The notes under the pieces: model-generated
Seen by the model: only the letters and a program-made list of their open reading frames with translations
Databases searched by the model: none
What the model was told of the DNA's origin: nothing
Shown here: piece by piece, positions 24,856-32,813 of the stretch
How the letters are laid out: each line of letters begins with the position of its first letter
How positions within the stretch are numbered: position 1 is the stretch's first letter
Made by a program: the position numbers and the translations under genes
Assembly (NCBI RefSeq): GCF_014642855.1
Contig: NZ_BMJB01000003.1
Location: 62,001 to 126,000 of the forward strand
Reading direction: 5' to 3'
Origin: Edaphobacter acidisoli
Lineage (GTDB): Bacteria > Acidobacteriota > Terriglobia > Terriglobales > Acidobacteriaceae
Length of the DNA: 64,000 bases

Positions 24856-26343
24856 TCAGCCTTCCACCATCACTGGATTCGACACCGCACTCTCGCGCCG
24901 CCGCAGCAATCCCACCCACACCACAAGCATCGCAGCCAGCCCCGCCAGCACCAGCCATGCAAACCAATCACCCCACCCGCCATACAGCGTCGCATCATGG
25001 CGAACCGGCACCATCACCAGCATCGTGGTGAACGCGCCATCCGCCGCAACCGGCGTCTCCGCCATCACGCGCCCGCGATCGTCACTCACCGTCATCAATC
25101 CACGCTTCGCCACGCGCACAATGCTGTACCCGTTCTCCACGCCACGCATCAGCGCCATGTGCCCATGCCACGTGCGGTCCACACCAAAATCCCACGCTGG
25201 CACCAGCATCAACCCCACGTCCCGCGCACCATACTTTCTCGCAGGATTCGGATAGTCCATATCACGGCAGATCTCCACTCCCACCCTACCCACCGGCTCA
25301 TCGAGAACCGACATACCCCCGCCCGGTATTGCTCCGCTCTCCATCCCCGGCACCAGATGGTGCTTGTGATAAATCGTCTCCAGCGTCCCCGCCGCCGAAT
25401 ACAATCGGGCCTCATTGAACGTCTCCGGCCCAGTGGTATCGATCATCCCCACCAGCACCTGCACTCCGGCCTCCCGCGCAGTCTGCTCAAAAAACGCATC
25501 CACCTGACCCACATCCCCACGCGTAACCAGCACTGTCGCTTCCGGCAGCACCACATACTTCGCGCCGCGAGCCGCCAGCATCCGAATCTCTCCGCTGTAC
25601 TCATCAGCCAACGCCATCACCTGCTCCGGAGCCGAAGGCAGCATGTTCGCCGGATCACGATCGATCAACCCCACCATCGCCATCCGCGGTGCACGCGGCG
25701 TCAGATACAGCCGGGCCGCACCATACCCGAAGACACACACCACAAAAGCGCCAAGCCCCCACGCCAACTGCCTGCGCTCACGCCCGCGCGACGACAGCGC
25801 CGCAGCCCCCAGCGCAGGAAACAGCAGCACGGCAAACCCAATCCCATACAGTCCCGCCAGCGCTCCCAACTGCAGCACCGGCAGGTTCCCCAACTGCGTA
25901 TAAGCCGTATCGCCAAACGTGCCCTGCGACAGGTTCGTCAGATACTCCCCCGCAACAATCACCGCCGGAAACGCCAGCACCGCCAGCCATCGTCGACCAC
26001 GCACAAAGAAACTACGGTACAACCCCGCCGCCAGCATAAACACAATCGACGGTACTGCCACACTCTCAGCCACCACCCACACTGGTATGTGGATCGAGTG
26101 ATGCATGTAATACACCAGGTTCATCGCACCCAGTACACGCGCAACAAACGCCATCCCCAGCGCTGTCCACGCCGAAACCCTCGGCGCAAGCCACAGCACC
26201 GGCAGGGCAGCCAGCCAGATCGGCCACCAGCGTGGCTCTAGCCCCGTCGACCAGTAGTATCCCGCCGCACATACCAGCGTCGCCGCCAGCACCGTCTCAA
26301 ACCCAATCCAGCCTGCCGCTTTTCCGTAACTCGCGTTCGCCAT
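24856..26343 (-). CDS. Apolipoprotein N-acyltransferase-like protein (Lnt family)
   Basis: 495 residues. About seven N-terminal membrane helices are followed from residue ~215 by a nitrilase-fold domain with the three catalytic positions: Glu in VLPEATVL, Lys in YHKHHLVPG and Cys in VGVEICRDMDYP. One membrane helix closes the protein, as in Lnt, which adds the third acyl chain to lipoproteins. Because it is divergent and under a TetR-type regulator, it may be a specialised Lnt rather than the housekeeping one. Start at 26343 is supported by AAGGAG; a GTG eight codons upstream is less likely. It follows the TetR gene by 30 bp. Confidence 0.82.
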   Translation of the reverse strand: MANASYGKAAGWIGFETVLAATLVCAAGYYWSTGLEPRWWPIWLAALPVLWLAPRVSAWTALGMAFVARVLGAMNLVYYMHHSIHIPVWVVAESVAVPSIVFMLAAGLYRSFFVRGRRWLAVLAFPAVIVAGEYLTNLSQGTFGDTAYTQLGNLPVLQLGALAGLYGIGFAVLLFPALGAAALSSRGRERRQLAWGLGAFVVCVFGYGAARLYLTPRAPRMAMVGLIDRDPANMLPSAPEQVMALADEYSGEIRMLAARGAKYVVLPEATVLVTRGDVGQVDAFFEQTAREAGVQVLVGMIDTTGPETFNEARLYSAAGTLETIYHKHHLVPGMESGAIPGGGMSVLDEPVGRVGVEICRDMDYPNPARKYGARDVGLMLVPAWDFGVDRTWHGHMALMRGVENGYSIVRVAKRGLMTVSDDRGRVMAETPVAADGAFTTMLVMVPVRHDATLYGGWGDWFAWLVLAGLAAMLVVWVGLLRRRESAVSNPVMVEG

Positions 26344-26373
26344 AAACCTCGCTCCTTCAGCCTCCACAAAACA

Positions 26374-26967
26374 TCAAGCCCGAAGGCCATTCAGCAATCT
26401 CTCCAGTGAACGCCTCACCAGCGCACGAAACTCCTTCTCCGTCATGGCAAATCTCCCACCCCGATACAGCGCCAGATACCCATGCACATGGGCCCACAGC
26501 TCCATCGCGACCTCCCACACGTCATCGCGCTTCAGCCGCTTCTGTTTCATCCAATACGCAAGCGTGTCGGCAATCGGAGTCAGCGTCGGCGATTTGCGCG
26601 CCCGAAAATCCTCCGGAAAACGCCGCGCCCCCGGCCGCAACTCAGCAAACACATAATCAAAGATCCTCGGATGCGCCAGCGCATAGTCGACATAACCATC
26701 CAGCAGTCCCAGCATCTGCGCCTCAAATCCCGCCTCAACACGAGTCCGGTCAAAAAAATCGACCAGCCGCGCAAACTCCCTCTCCACCACCTGGTTCAGC
26801 AGCGCCTCACGATTGGCAAAGTGGTGATAGATGGCCATGGCCGTCACGCCAACTTCGCCAGCCACCCGCCGCATGCTTACCGCCTGCGCCCCCTCAGCCT
26901 CCAGAATGCGCAGCGCACACTCGGCAATCTTTTCCGAAGTAGTCGAATTCGCCTGTTCTGCAATCAT
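26374..26967 (-). CDS. TetR/AcrR family transcriptional regulator (upstream of Lnt-like gene)
   Basis: 197 residues. N-terminal helix-turn-helix at about residues 28-55 (VSMRRVAGEVGVTAMAIYHHFANREALL), then an all-helical ligand domain (WG-type TetR C-terminal). The inducer is unknown. It is the first gene of a two-gene transcript with the Lnt-like gene. The start ATG at 26967 is only a few bases from a pair of inverted half-sites (26971-27003), so autorepression of the pair is likely. Confidence 0.9.
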   Translation of the reverse strand: MIAEQANSTTSEKIAECALRILEAEGAQAVSMRRVAGEVGVTAMAIYHHFANREALLNQVVEREFARLVDFFDRTRVEAGFEAQMLGLLDGYVDYALAHPRIFDYVFAELRPGARRFPEDFRARKSPTLTPIADTLAYWMKQKRLKRDDVWEVAMELWAHVHGYLALYRGGRFAMTEKEFRALVRRSLERLLNGLRA

Positions 26968-26970
26968 CTA

Positions 26971-27003
26971 TACACCGTATATCACGGTGAACTATACGGC
27001 GTA
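26971..27003. promoter_or_regulatory. Probable TetR operator (inverted TACACCGTATA half-sites)
   Basis: TACACCGTATA (26971-26981) and TATACGGCGTA (26993-27003) are inverted copies matching at 10 of 11 positions, 11 bp apart; inside the left part CACCGT/ACGGTG (26973-26978, 26984-26989) forms a second, overlapping palindrome. The site sits immediately upstream of the TetR start, where binding would block transcription. Confidence 0.65.
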
Positions 27004-27111
27004 AAGCAGTAATATAAATTTCTTCTAAACCTTCCATCGTCAAAGCCAAAACCTTCATGCTGTCGCACGAAGGAGTATGGCCCATCAGGCATATCTATTT
27101 GCTTTGGAAAA

Positions 27112-27696
27112 TTATTTGTTCGTGCGCGAGCCAGCGATCAGAATATCCACCAACCTGCGCGCACTCCGCTGCCAATCTGGCCCGGACGCCACATGAGAAA
27201 CACCGATCAGCGCCCTCAGCAAGTCGAACGGTTCAAGATCGTTTCGCATCTCGCCACTCTTGATCGCACGCTTCACCAACCCGTCGATAGCCCCGAGTAC
27301 TAGCCCACGAGATCCCTCAAACAGCTTCGAAGCCCCACCAACAACGCTGTTCAGCGCGGGAGCAATAATCTGCTTTGCCGCAATATGGTCGACAAACAGC
27401 AGCATCCACGCCCGCAGAGCTTCCATCGGAGACATCGTCTCGGCAAACCTGCGCTCAGCCGCAGCAAGTTTCTCCACCTCACTGCGGTAAACCGCCTCGA
27501 TCAGGTCATCGCGCGCAGGAAAGTGCCGATACAGCGTACCCGCCCCAACCCCAGCCCGTTTCGCAATCTCATCCAGACTCGCCTCTGCTCCCAGACGAGT
27601 AAACTCCGCCTTCGCCACCTCAAGAATCCGTTCACGGTTCCGCTGCGCGTCGATGCGCGGCTTTCGCTGAACGGGTTCTGAGCGCTTCTTCGTCAT
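27112..27696 (-). CDS. TetR family transcriptional regulator (facing aldo/keto reductase)
   Basis: 194 residues starting MTKKRSEPVQRKPRIDAQRN. Helix-turn-helix at about residues 35-60 (ASLDEIAKRAGVGAGTLYRHFPARDDL), followed by a SbtR-like C-terminal domain (FVDHIAAKQIIAPALN). This subgroup often sits beside oxidoreductase genes. The start at 27696 is favoured; an in-frame extension to 27786 runs through the operator region. It is divergent from an aldo/keto reductase gene, and two identical-type palindromes lie between them. Confidence 0.9.
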   Translation of the reverse strand: MTKKRSEPVQRKPRIDAQRNRERILEVAKAEFTRLGAEASLDEIAKRAGVGAGTLYRHFPARDDLIEAVYRSEVEKLAAAERRFAETMSPMEALRAWMLLFVDHIAAKQIIAPALNSVVGGASKLFEGSRGLVLGAIDGLVKRAIKSGEMRNDLEPFDLLRALIGVSHVASGPDWQRSARRLVDILIAGSRTNK

Positions 27697-27714
27697 CCTC
27701 AAAATAATTGCAAC

Positions 27715-27758
27715 CGGAGACACTCTCCGATTATCTATACATGCGGAGACAATCTCCG
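27715..27758. promoter_or_regulatory. Twin TetR operators CGGAGA-N3-TCTCCG
   Basis: Two perfect palindromes, CGGAGA CAC TCTCCG (27715-27729) and CGGAGA CAA TCTCCG (27744-27758), start 29 bp apart, close to three helical turns. They lie between the divergent TetR gene and the aldo/keto reductase gene and so could control both. Confidence 0.8.
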
Positions 27759-27829
27759 TTTTATTTGACGTCACGACATTCGTCAATGCCAGGGAGAAGC
27801 CAAACCGCAGGCGAACCAGGAGGAATCGT

Positions 27830-28729
27830 ATGCCCTACCACGCAAATCTTACCGCCACCTTCACACTGCCCGGCAGTTCACTCACCGTCAACCGCATGGG
27901 TTACGGTGCCATGCAGCTTGCAGGCAAAGACGGCAGCAAGATGGTCTGGGGGCCACCCAAAGATGTTGAAGGCGCAATCTCTCTCCTGAGAGACGCCGTC
28001 GCAAGCGGTGTCAACCACATTGACACCTCTGACTTCTACGGTCCGCACGTCACCAATCAGCTCATCCGAAGAGCGCTCGCTCCCTACCCTGGCGATCTGG
28101 TGATCGTGACCAAGGTCGGAGCCGGCCGAGGTGAAGATGGCTCATGGAACCCTGCTCTCTCGCGTATCGAGCTGATCGCCGCGGTCCACGACAATCTCCG
28201 CAACCTCGGTCTCGACACGCTCGATGTCGTCAACCTGCGCAGCATGTTCGACAGATATCGCCCATCGGAGGGTTCCCTCGAGGAACCCCTCACCGTCCTG
28301 GCCGAGCTTCAGCAGCAAGGCCTGATACGCCACATCGGCTTGAGCCACGTTACACCCACACAGATCGCGGAAGCGCGACGCATCGTTCCCATCGTCTGCG
28401 TCCAGAACCACTACAACCTCGCCCACCGCGCCGACGACGCTCTCATCACGGACCTCGCCCGCAATGGCATCGCCTACGTTCCTTTCTTCCCGCTTGGCGG
28501 CTTCACTCCCCTGCAATCGGACACCCTGTCCACAGCGGCCTCCCATCTCAACGCCACTCCCATGCAGGTCGCGCTTGCCTGGTTGCTTCAGCGTTCGCCC
28601 AACATGCTCGTCATCCCGGGAACATCCTCCATCACACACCTTCACGAGAACCTTCAGGCAGCAACGCTCCATCTCCCTGCCGAAGTGCTCGCGGACCTCG
28701 ACGCCATCAACCAGACACCGCAGCGATAA
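27830..28729 (+). CDS. Aldo/keto reductase
   Basis: 299 residues, TIM-barrel NADPH-dependent oxidoreductase. Visible: NRMGYGAMQLAG, the active-site Asp and Tyr in HIDTSDFYGPH, the Lys in VTKVGAG, and the cofactor loop VIPGTSSITHLHEN. The usual catalytic His position reads as LRSMFDR, as in some members of this group. Substrate unknown; regulated copies behind TetR genes often serve detoxification of carbonyl compounds. AGGAGG upstream supports the ATG at 27830. The epimerase-like gene follows after 47 bp and is probably co-transcribed. Confidence 0.92.
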   Translation: MPYHANLTATFTLPGSSLTVNRMGYGAMQLAGKDGSKMVWGPPKDVEGAISLLRDAVASGVNHIDTSDFYGPHVTNQLIRRALAPYPGDLVIVTKVGAGRGEDGSWNPALSRIELIAAVHDNLRNLGLDTLDVVNLRSMFDRYRPSEGSLEEPLTVLAELQQQGLIRHIGLSHVTPTQIAEARRIVPIVCVQNHYNLAHRADDALITDLARNGIAYVPFFPLGGFTPLQSDTLSTAASHLNATPMQVALAWLLQRSPNMLVIPGTSSITHLHENLQAATLHLPAEVLADLDAINQTPQR

Positions 28730-28776
28730 GAAGCACCGCTCTCCCTGTCTTCACGCAAAAAGTGAAAGGAGAAATC

Positions 28777-29667
28777 ATGAAAGTCTTCGTTACAGGCGCT
28801 ACCGGCTTTATCGGTTCTGCGGTTGTTCTGGAACTCATCGACTCAGGCCACCAGGTGCTGGGGCTCACGCGGTCCGATGCAGGTGCCCAATCACTCGCAG
28901 CCGCTGGCGCGCAGGTGCACCGAGGCGAGCTTGAAGACATCCAGAGCCTGCGCAGCGGAGCAGAAGCCGCCGACGCCGTCATTCACACCGCCTTCAATCA
29001 CGATTTTTCAAAGTTCAAAGAGAACTGCGAGCTCGACCGTCACGCCATCGAAGCCATCGGCGCCGTGCTCAAAGGCTCCGAGCGTCCATTGATCGTCACC
29101 TCCGGCGTAGCAGCGCTGGCCGAGGGCCGCGCCGCTACCGAAGACGACCCGCCGCATCCTGTTTCCGATTCCTACCCTCGCGCCTCTGAACCCGTGGCTT
29201 TAGAACTGCTGCAGCAAGGAGTACGAGCCTCTGTCATGCGCCTTCCGCAGGTCCATGACACAACAAGACAGGGGCTGGTCTCCTATCTCATCCAGTTGGC
29301 CCGCGAGAAAGGCGCCTCCGCTTACATTGACGCTGGACTCAACCGCTGGGCCGCAGTCCATCGGCTCGACGTCGCCCGGCTATACCGGCTGGCCCTTGAG
29401 AAAAACGTCGCAGGAGCCAGGTATCATGCAGTCGCCGAAGAGGACGTGCCTCTGCGCGATATCGCCGAAGCCATCGGCCGAGGCCTGAACGTCCCCACCG
29501 TCTCCATCGCGCCGGATACCGCAGCCAATCACTTTGGCTGGCTGGGAGCATTCGCTGGAATGGATCTCTGGGCCTCTGGCGCGAAGACGCAGCACCGACT
29601 CAAATGGAATCCCACAGGCCCCAGCCTCATCTCCGACCTCAACAACATGCAATATCACCAGCTTTGA
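28777..29667 (+). CDS. NAD-dependent epimerase/dehydratase family (extended SDR)
   Basis: 296 residues with the cofactor motif GATGFIGSAVV at the start and LGLTRSDAGAQSL, the pattern of acidobacterial and rhizobial reductase-like SDRs (3-beta-HSD type). The YxxxK pair is replaced by YPRASEPVAL, so catalysis may be altered. It follows the aldo/keto reductase gene in the same direction behind GAAAGGAG. The stop converges on rplK, and a terminator active both ways lies between. Confidence 0.87.
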   Translation: MKVFVTGATGFIGSAVVLELIDSGHQVLGLTRSDAGAQSLAAAGAQVHRGELEDIQSLRSGAEAADAVIHTAFNHDFSKFKENCELDRHAIEAIGAVLKGSERPLIVTSGVAALAEGRAATEDDPPHPVSDSYPRASEPVALELLQQGVRASVMRLPQVHDTTRQGLVSYLIQLAREKGASAYIDAGLNRWAAVHRLDVARLYRLALEKNVAGARYHAVAEEDVPLRDIAEAIGRGLNVPTVSIAPDTAANHFGWLGAFAGMDLWASGAKTQHRLKWNPTGPSLISDLNNMQYHQL

Positions 29668-29723
29668 ACGATCTGTCCCGCGCAATTGCCGCCGTACAGC
29701 GCGCCGCAAATTGCACCGGAACT

Positions 29724-29770
29724 AAAAAGGGGTTGGGGATGTCCTGATGACATCTCCCAACCCTCTTTTC
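29724..29770. terminator. Bidirectional terminator between SDR gene and rplK
   Basis: GGGTTGGGGATGTCC and its near-perfect inverted partner (GACATCTCCCAACCC) form a stem of about 14 bp with a short loop at 29729-29763. A T run follows on each strand (TCTTTT on plus, CTTTTTAG on minus), so it can end both the epimerase transcript and the rplK operon. Confidence 0.88.
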
Positions 29771-29795
29771 AAAACAAAATCCAATCGAAATCGAG

Positions 29796-30233
29796 CTAAG
29801 CAACAACGTCGATGCCCATCGAGCGCGCCGTGCCGCGAATCGTCTTCGCAGCAGCCTCAACGGTAGCAGCGTTCATGTCCGGCATCTTCTGCTTGGCGAT
29901 CTCAAGCACCTGCTTCTCCGTCACCTTGCCCTTCTTCTCCTTATTCGGAGTGCCCGAGCCCTTCTCGATACCGGCGGCCTTCAGCAGCAGCACCGGAGCC
30001 GGTGGAGTCTTGGTGATGAACGTGAAAGTGCGGTCCGCATACACGCTGATGACGACCGGAACGGTCAGCCCAGCCAGCGCCGGGTCCTTGCCCGTGCGGT
30101 CGTTAAACTGCTTGCAGAACTCCATGATGTTGACCTGCGCCTGACCAAGCGCGGGGCCGACCGGGGGAGCAGGCGTAGCCTTCCCAGCCACAATCTGAAG
30201 CTTGACGTATCCAGTAACCTTCTTCGGTGCCAT
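29796..30233 (-). CDS. rplK: 50S ribosomal protein L11
   Basis: 145 residues starting [30 protein letters not shown]; both domains of L11 are present, including the C-terminal rRNA-binding part with [23 protein letters not shown]. It binds 23S rRNA at the GTPase centre. It follows nusG on the minus strand. In most bacteria rplA comes next; here a terminator and a converging epimerase gene follow instead. Confidence 0.97.
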   Translation of the reverse strand: MAPKKVTGYVKLQIVAGKATPAPPVGPALGQAQVNIMEFCKQFNDRTGKDPALAGLTVPVVISVYADRTFTFITKTPPAPVLLLKAAGIEKGSGTPNKEKKGKVTEKQVLEIAKQKMPDMNAATVEAAAKTIRGTARSMGIDVVA

Positions 30234-30303
30234 CGGGGTAAATCCTCTTCGCTTTCAGCGGCGCGCTCAAGTCACGCCGGCATAAATTGATACTTCCAAA
30301 CTC

Positions 30304-30930
30304 TTATTCGACGACCTTGTCCACCTTCGAGAACTCGATCTCGACCGGCGTCGACCGCCCGAAGATGCTGACCATCACCTTCAGGGTCTGCTTGTCTTCG
30401 TTGATCTCGTCCACCGCGCCCGTAAAGTTGGCAAACGGTCCCTCGTTGATCCTTACCTGCTCGCCCTTGTCGAACTTCACCTTCAGGGTCGGCTTGTCCT
30501 TGCTCACATCCGTGCGGAACAGGATCGAACTGACCTCCTGCTCGGACAAAGCTACCGGACTGTCGCCCGTCCCCAGAAAGCCTGTCACCCGCGGAGTGTT
30601 CTTGATCACATGCCACAGGTCGTTGTCGAGGTCCATCTCGACCAGCACATACCCCGGCAAAAACACACGCTCAATCGTGTACTTCTTCCCGTTGCGCAGC
30701 TCCGTCACCGGCTCGGTCGGAATCATGATGCGGCCAATCTTGTTCTGCAGGCCAAAGGCCGCAATGCGGCTCTCAAGCGACTCGCGCACCTTGCGCTCGA
30801 ATCCCGAGTAGGCGTGGATGATGTACCACTTGAAGCTCTCGTTTACCGGAGGCGCCAGTTGCTCCGACGGCTCGCCGGCGTTCGACGCCTCGGGCTTCTG
30901 CTCTTCCGGATTCAGCTCTTCTGCCGCCAT
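30304..30930 (-). CDS. nusG: Transcription termination/antitermination protein NusG
   Basis: 208 residues. After an acidic, Pro/Glu-rich leader of about 30 residues comes the NGN domain (WYIIHAYSGFERKVRESLESR, PGYVLVEMDLDNDLWHVIKNTPRV) and a C-terminal KOW domain (FDKGEQVRINEGPFANFTGAV). It binds RNA polymerase and links it to Rho or ribosome. Start at 30930 (MAAEELNPEE) is preferred, with AAGGAAC upstream; an earlier ATG at 30951 adds seven residues. Located between secE and rplK, the usual order. Confidence 0.96.
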   Translation of the reverse strand: MAAEELNPEEQKPEASNAGEPSEQLAPPVNESFKWYIIHAYSGFERKVRESLESRIAAFGLQNKIGRIMIPTEPVTELRNGKKYTIERVFLPGYVLVEMDLDNDLWHVIKNTPRVTGFLGTGDSPVALSEQEVSSILFRTDVSKDKPTLKVKFDKGEQVRINEGPFANFTGAVDEINEDKQTLKVMVSIFGRSTPVEIEFSKVDKVVE

Positions 30931-30976
30931 GCTTGTTCCTTCTTTGCGCATTCTCGAATCTTTCTACTCAGACCGA

Positions 30977-31237
30977 TTAGTGTCCCGTCAGCAAGTGAAG
31001 CAGCCGCTCGATCATGTTGCCGAAGACCGTATCGACAACCCAGAAGAACGCCGCAAACAGAAACACCGTAATCAGCACCACGATCGTGGTCGACTGCACC
31101 TCGGGCCAACCCGGCCACCACACCTTGCGCATCTCACTGCGCGTCTCTCTCAGAAACGCCATCAGGCGCGCCGGCTGGCTCTTCAACTGCTCAAGGCCGT
31201 TCGTGGGTTCGTTCTGTACTGCCACTGTCTTCGCCAT
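30977..31237 (-). CDS. secE: Preprotein translocase subunit SecE
   Basis: 86 residues with a single C-terminal membrane helix (TTIVVLITVFLFAAFFWVVDTVF) preceded by the conserved amphipathic part LMAFLRETRSEMRKVWWPGWPEV. Essential membrane component of the Sec channel. Lies between tRNA-Trp and nusG. Confidence 0.95.
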   Translation of the reverse strand: MAKTVAVQNEPTNGLEQLKSQPARLMAFLRETRSEMRKVWWPGWPEVQSTTIVVLITVFLFAAFFWVVDTVFGNMIERLLHLLTGH

Positions 31238-31305
31238 AGTGCTGACTCAAACCTTCGTGCTGCTCAAATTCTGTTCATGCCACCCTGCTATCAAACCAGG
31301 CAGGA

Positions 31306-31381
31306 TGGCGGGGGAGCTCGGATTCGAACCGAGAAGTTCGGTTTTGGAGACCGACAGTTTAACCGTTGAGCTTACTCCCCC
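31306..31381 (-). tRNA. tRNA-Trp (anticodon CCA)
   Basis: Cloverleaf read on the minus strand: acceptor stem GGGGGAG/CTCCCCC, T-arm with GGTTCGAATCC, anticodon loop with CCA, and an encoded 3' CCA (31308-31306). It is between rpmG and secE, a common place for tRNA-Trp. Confidence 0.96.
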
Positions 31382-31447
31382 GAGAAAGCTGTACGCTCTC
31401 AGCCTTCGGCCTCTGGTAAGCCCGAAAGCCAGCGGATGAAGGCTGTC

Positions 31448-31597
31448 TTACTTGGTCTCTTTGTGCGGCGTGTGCTTGCGGCACGTATTGCAGAACTTCG
31501 AGAACTCCAGACGGCCCGTCGTCGTCTTCTTGTTCTTCGTGGTTGAGTAGTTCCTGTTCTTGCACTCCGGGCACTGCAACGTGATAATTTCGCGCAT
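31448..31597 (-). CDS. rpmG: 50S ribosomal protein L33
   Basis: 49 residues, read directly from the sequence: it starts [20 protein letters not shown] and ends [11 protein letters not shown]. The two CxxC pairs (CPEC and CNTC) of the zinc-binding form of L33 are intact. Upstream AAGGAGA precedes the ATG at 31597. It sits before tRNA-Trp, secE, nusG and rplK, matching the usual bacterial order. Confidence 0.96.
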   Translation of the reverse strand: MREIITLQCPECKNRNYSTTKNKKTTTGRLEFSKFCNTCRKHTPHKETK

Positions 31598-31761
31598 TTC
31601 TAAACTCTCCTTCTAACGTGGCCAGCCGCTTCGGCTGGCAAGCAGCAATGTCGTTCAATCGACCGTCCGACACGCCGCGACGCAGGGCATACGGCCCCCG
31701 CTGCCGAATCCTGATTTTCAGTACGGAAAGACAAGCGGTCAGGCCACGCTCATCCTCCTCT

Positions 31762-31789
31762 ATTATCCACGAAATCTATCATTTCGCAA
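31762..31789 (-). promoter_or_regulatory. Candidate sigma-70 promoter of the rpmG-rplK unit
   Basis: TTGCGA and GATAAT boxes on the minus strand with 16-bp spacing, about 165 bp upstream of rpmG. Chosen by eye; the leader would be long. Confidence 0.4.
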
Positions 31790-31880
31790 AGGCTCGAATA
31801 ACACGAATCGCAACTTTTCACGGCTCTGCGAAAATGCAGGAAAATCACTGATTTCTTGGCCGGTTCCACTTGACGGTTGA

Positions 31881-31924
31881 GGGCCAAAGGCCCGTCTCAT
31901 ACCAGCCTGGGGTGAAACCCCAGG
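31881..31924. repeat. Paired palindromes, probable extragenic repeat
   Basis: GGGCCAAAGGCCC (31881-31893) and an 8-bp perfect stem CCTGGGGT/ACCCCAGG with a 3-nt loop (31906-31924). No T tract follows, so it is more like a REP-type element than a terminator. Confidence 0.5.
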
Positions 31925-32084
31925 TAATCGATCCAAAAGAAATCGAAGGACTGAAGGCCCGACTCATGCACTTTTCCAGAACCATCTGAAGATCCTTAGG
32001 CAAACCGCTCAGAGACACAGTGCGACTGAAATCCTCGCGACTCCATTCGGGGTTGCCAGATTTCGTCATATTCTTAGCAGCGAT

Positions 32085-32621
32085 TTATCGGATCGTTCTT
32101 GCCGAGCTAGCCGCAAATTCCTTTTTGGCATTGCCCAGAATGCGCCGCGAAAGAATTATCTGCGAAATTCCAATCGCCATGCCAACTAGCATGAGCGCAA
32201 AAACAAACGGCGGCATGTCCCGTCCTTGACCAGTCACCGCCCAGCTTGGCATCGACGTACGAATGGCAAGCGCCCAGGTCTCCAGAAAGAAGATGGCCAG
32301 TAGATAGACGCAATGAATCATCAGCAGGCGCGGCACCTGCTCCCGAACATACTGCGCCGATAGGCGGTACCTGGTATTGACACCTCTGGGCCGGAAGAAA
32401 ATATAGATGAAGACACCTCCTGAATAGCTGATGAGCGTCGCATATTGCATCCCGTAAGGTCGCCCGCCAAAAAAGATAAACGCAAGAACAGAGCCCACCA
32501 CCAACGCAAAATAGAGAGCGGCCACACCCAAGCCCTCAGTCATCGTCATCGGATCTTCGTCGGGCTGCTTTTCTTCCGGAATATCGAAGTACTCAAACAC
32601 CGTAGAAGTGTACTCTCCCAT
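32085..32621 (-). CDS. Membrane protein of unknown function
   Basis: 178 residues with an acidic N-terminus (MGEYTSTVFEYFDIPEEKQP) and about four hydrophobic helices (VAALYFALVVGSVLAFIFFG, YATLISYSGGVFIYIFFRP, LLMIHCVYLLAIFFLETWAL, FVFALMLVGMAIGISQIIL). No family recognised. It lies between tuf and rpmG, genes that are usually adjacent, and its codons and GC look lower than the neighbours, so it may have been inserted. A tuf terminator upstream means it needs its own promoter. Confidence 0.65.
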   Translation of the reverse strand: MGEYTSTVFEYFDIPEEKQPDEDPMTMTEGLGVAALYFALVVGSVLAFIFFGGRPYGMQYATLISYSGGVFIYIFFRPRGVNTRYRLSAQYVREQVPRLLMIHCVYLLAIFFLETWALAIRTSMPSWAVTGQGRDMPPFVFALMLVGMAIGISQIILSRRILGNAKKEFAASSARTIR

Positions 32622-32720
32622 CGCTCAAGATATTACGTCCGCGAATGACTTGTCGGAATGTGCCACGATTACTGCACTGCGCTAGCAATGCTTCTGGCTG
32701 CAGGCATATCGACCTTAACC

Positions 32721-32749
32721 AAAGAAGCGGCGAGCCGAAGCTCACCGCC
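32721..32749 (-). terminator. Terminator after tuf
   Basis: On the minus strand GCGGTGAGC, loop TTCG, GCTCGCCGC (plus coordinates 32748-32727), then TTCTTT. The stem has one G-U pair; the UUCG loop is especially stable. Confidence 0.75.
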
Positions 32750-32813
32750 TGATTTGATCTTCGCGGGTCAGCAGAAACACGCGCGAAGCGCGTCTCCTGC
32801 CGTCCGCGAAGGA

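Larger units (their letters stand above)
31598..32084. other. 487-bp intergenic region with promoter and palindromes
   Basis: No gene is seen. On the minus strand TTGCGA (31789-31784), 16 bp, GATAAT (31767-31762) could be the promoter for rpmG-secE-nusG-rplK. Two palindromes lie further up: GGGCC AAA GGCCC (31881-31893) and CCTGGGGT GAA ACCCCAGG (31906-31924). The stretch is more AT-rich than the flanking genes. Confidence 0.55.

Noticed and set aside
31359-31673. 104-residue minus-strand frame across tRNA-Trp and rpmG
   Set aside because: It overlaps a tRNA and lies out of frame with rpmG, which is clearly the real gene.
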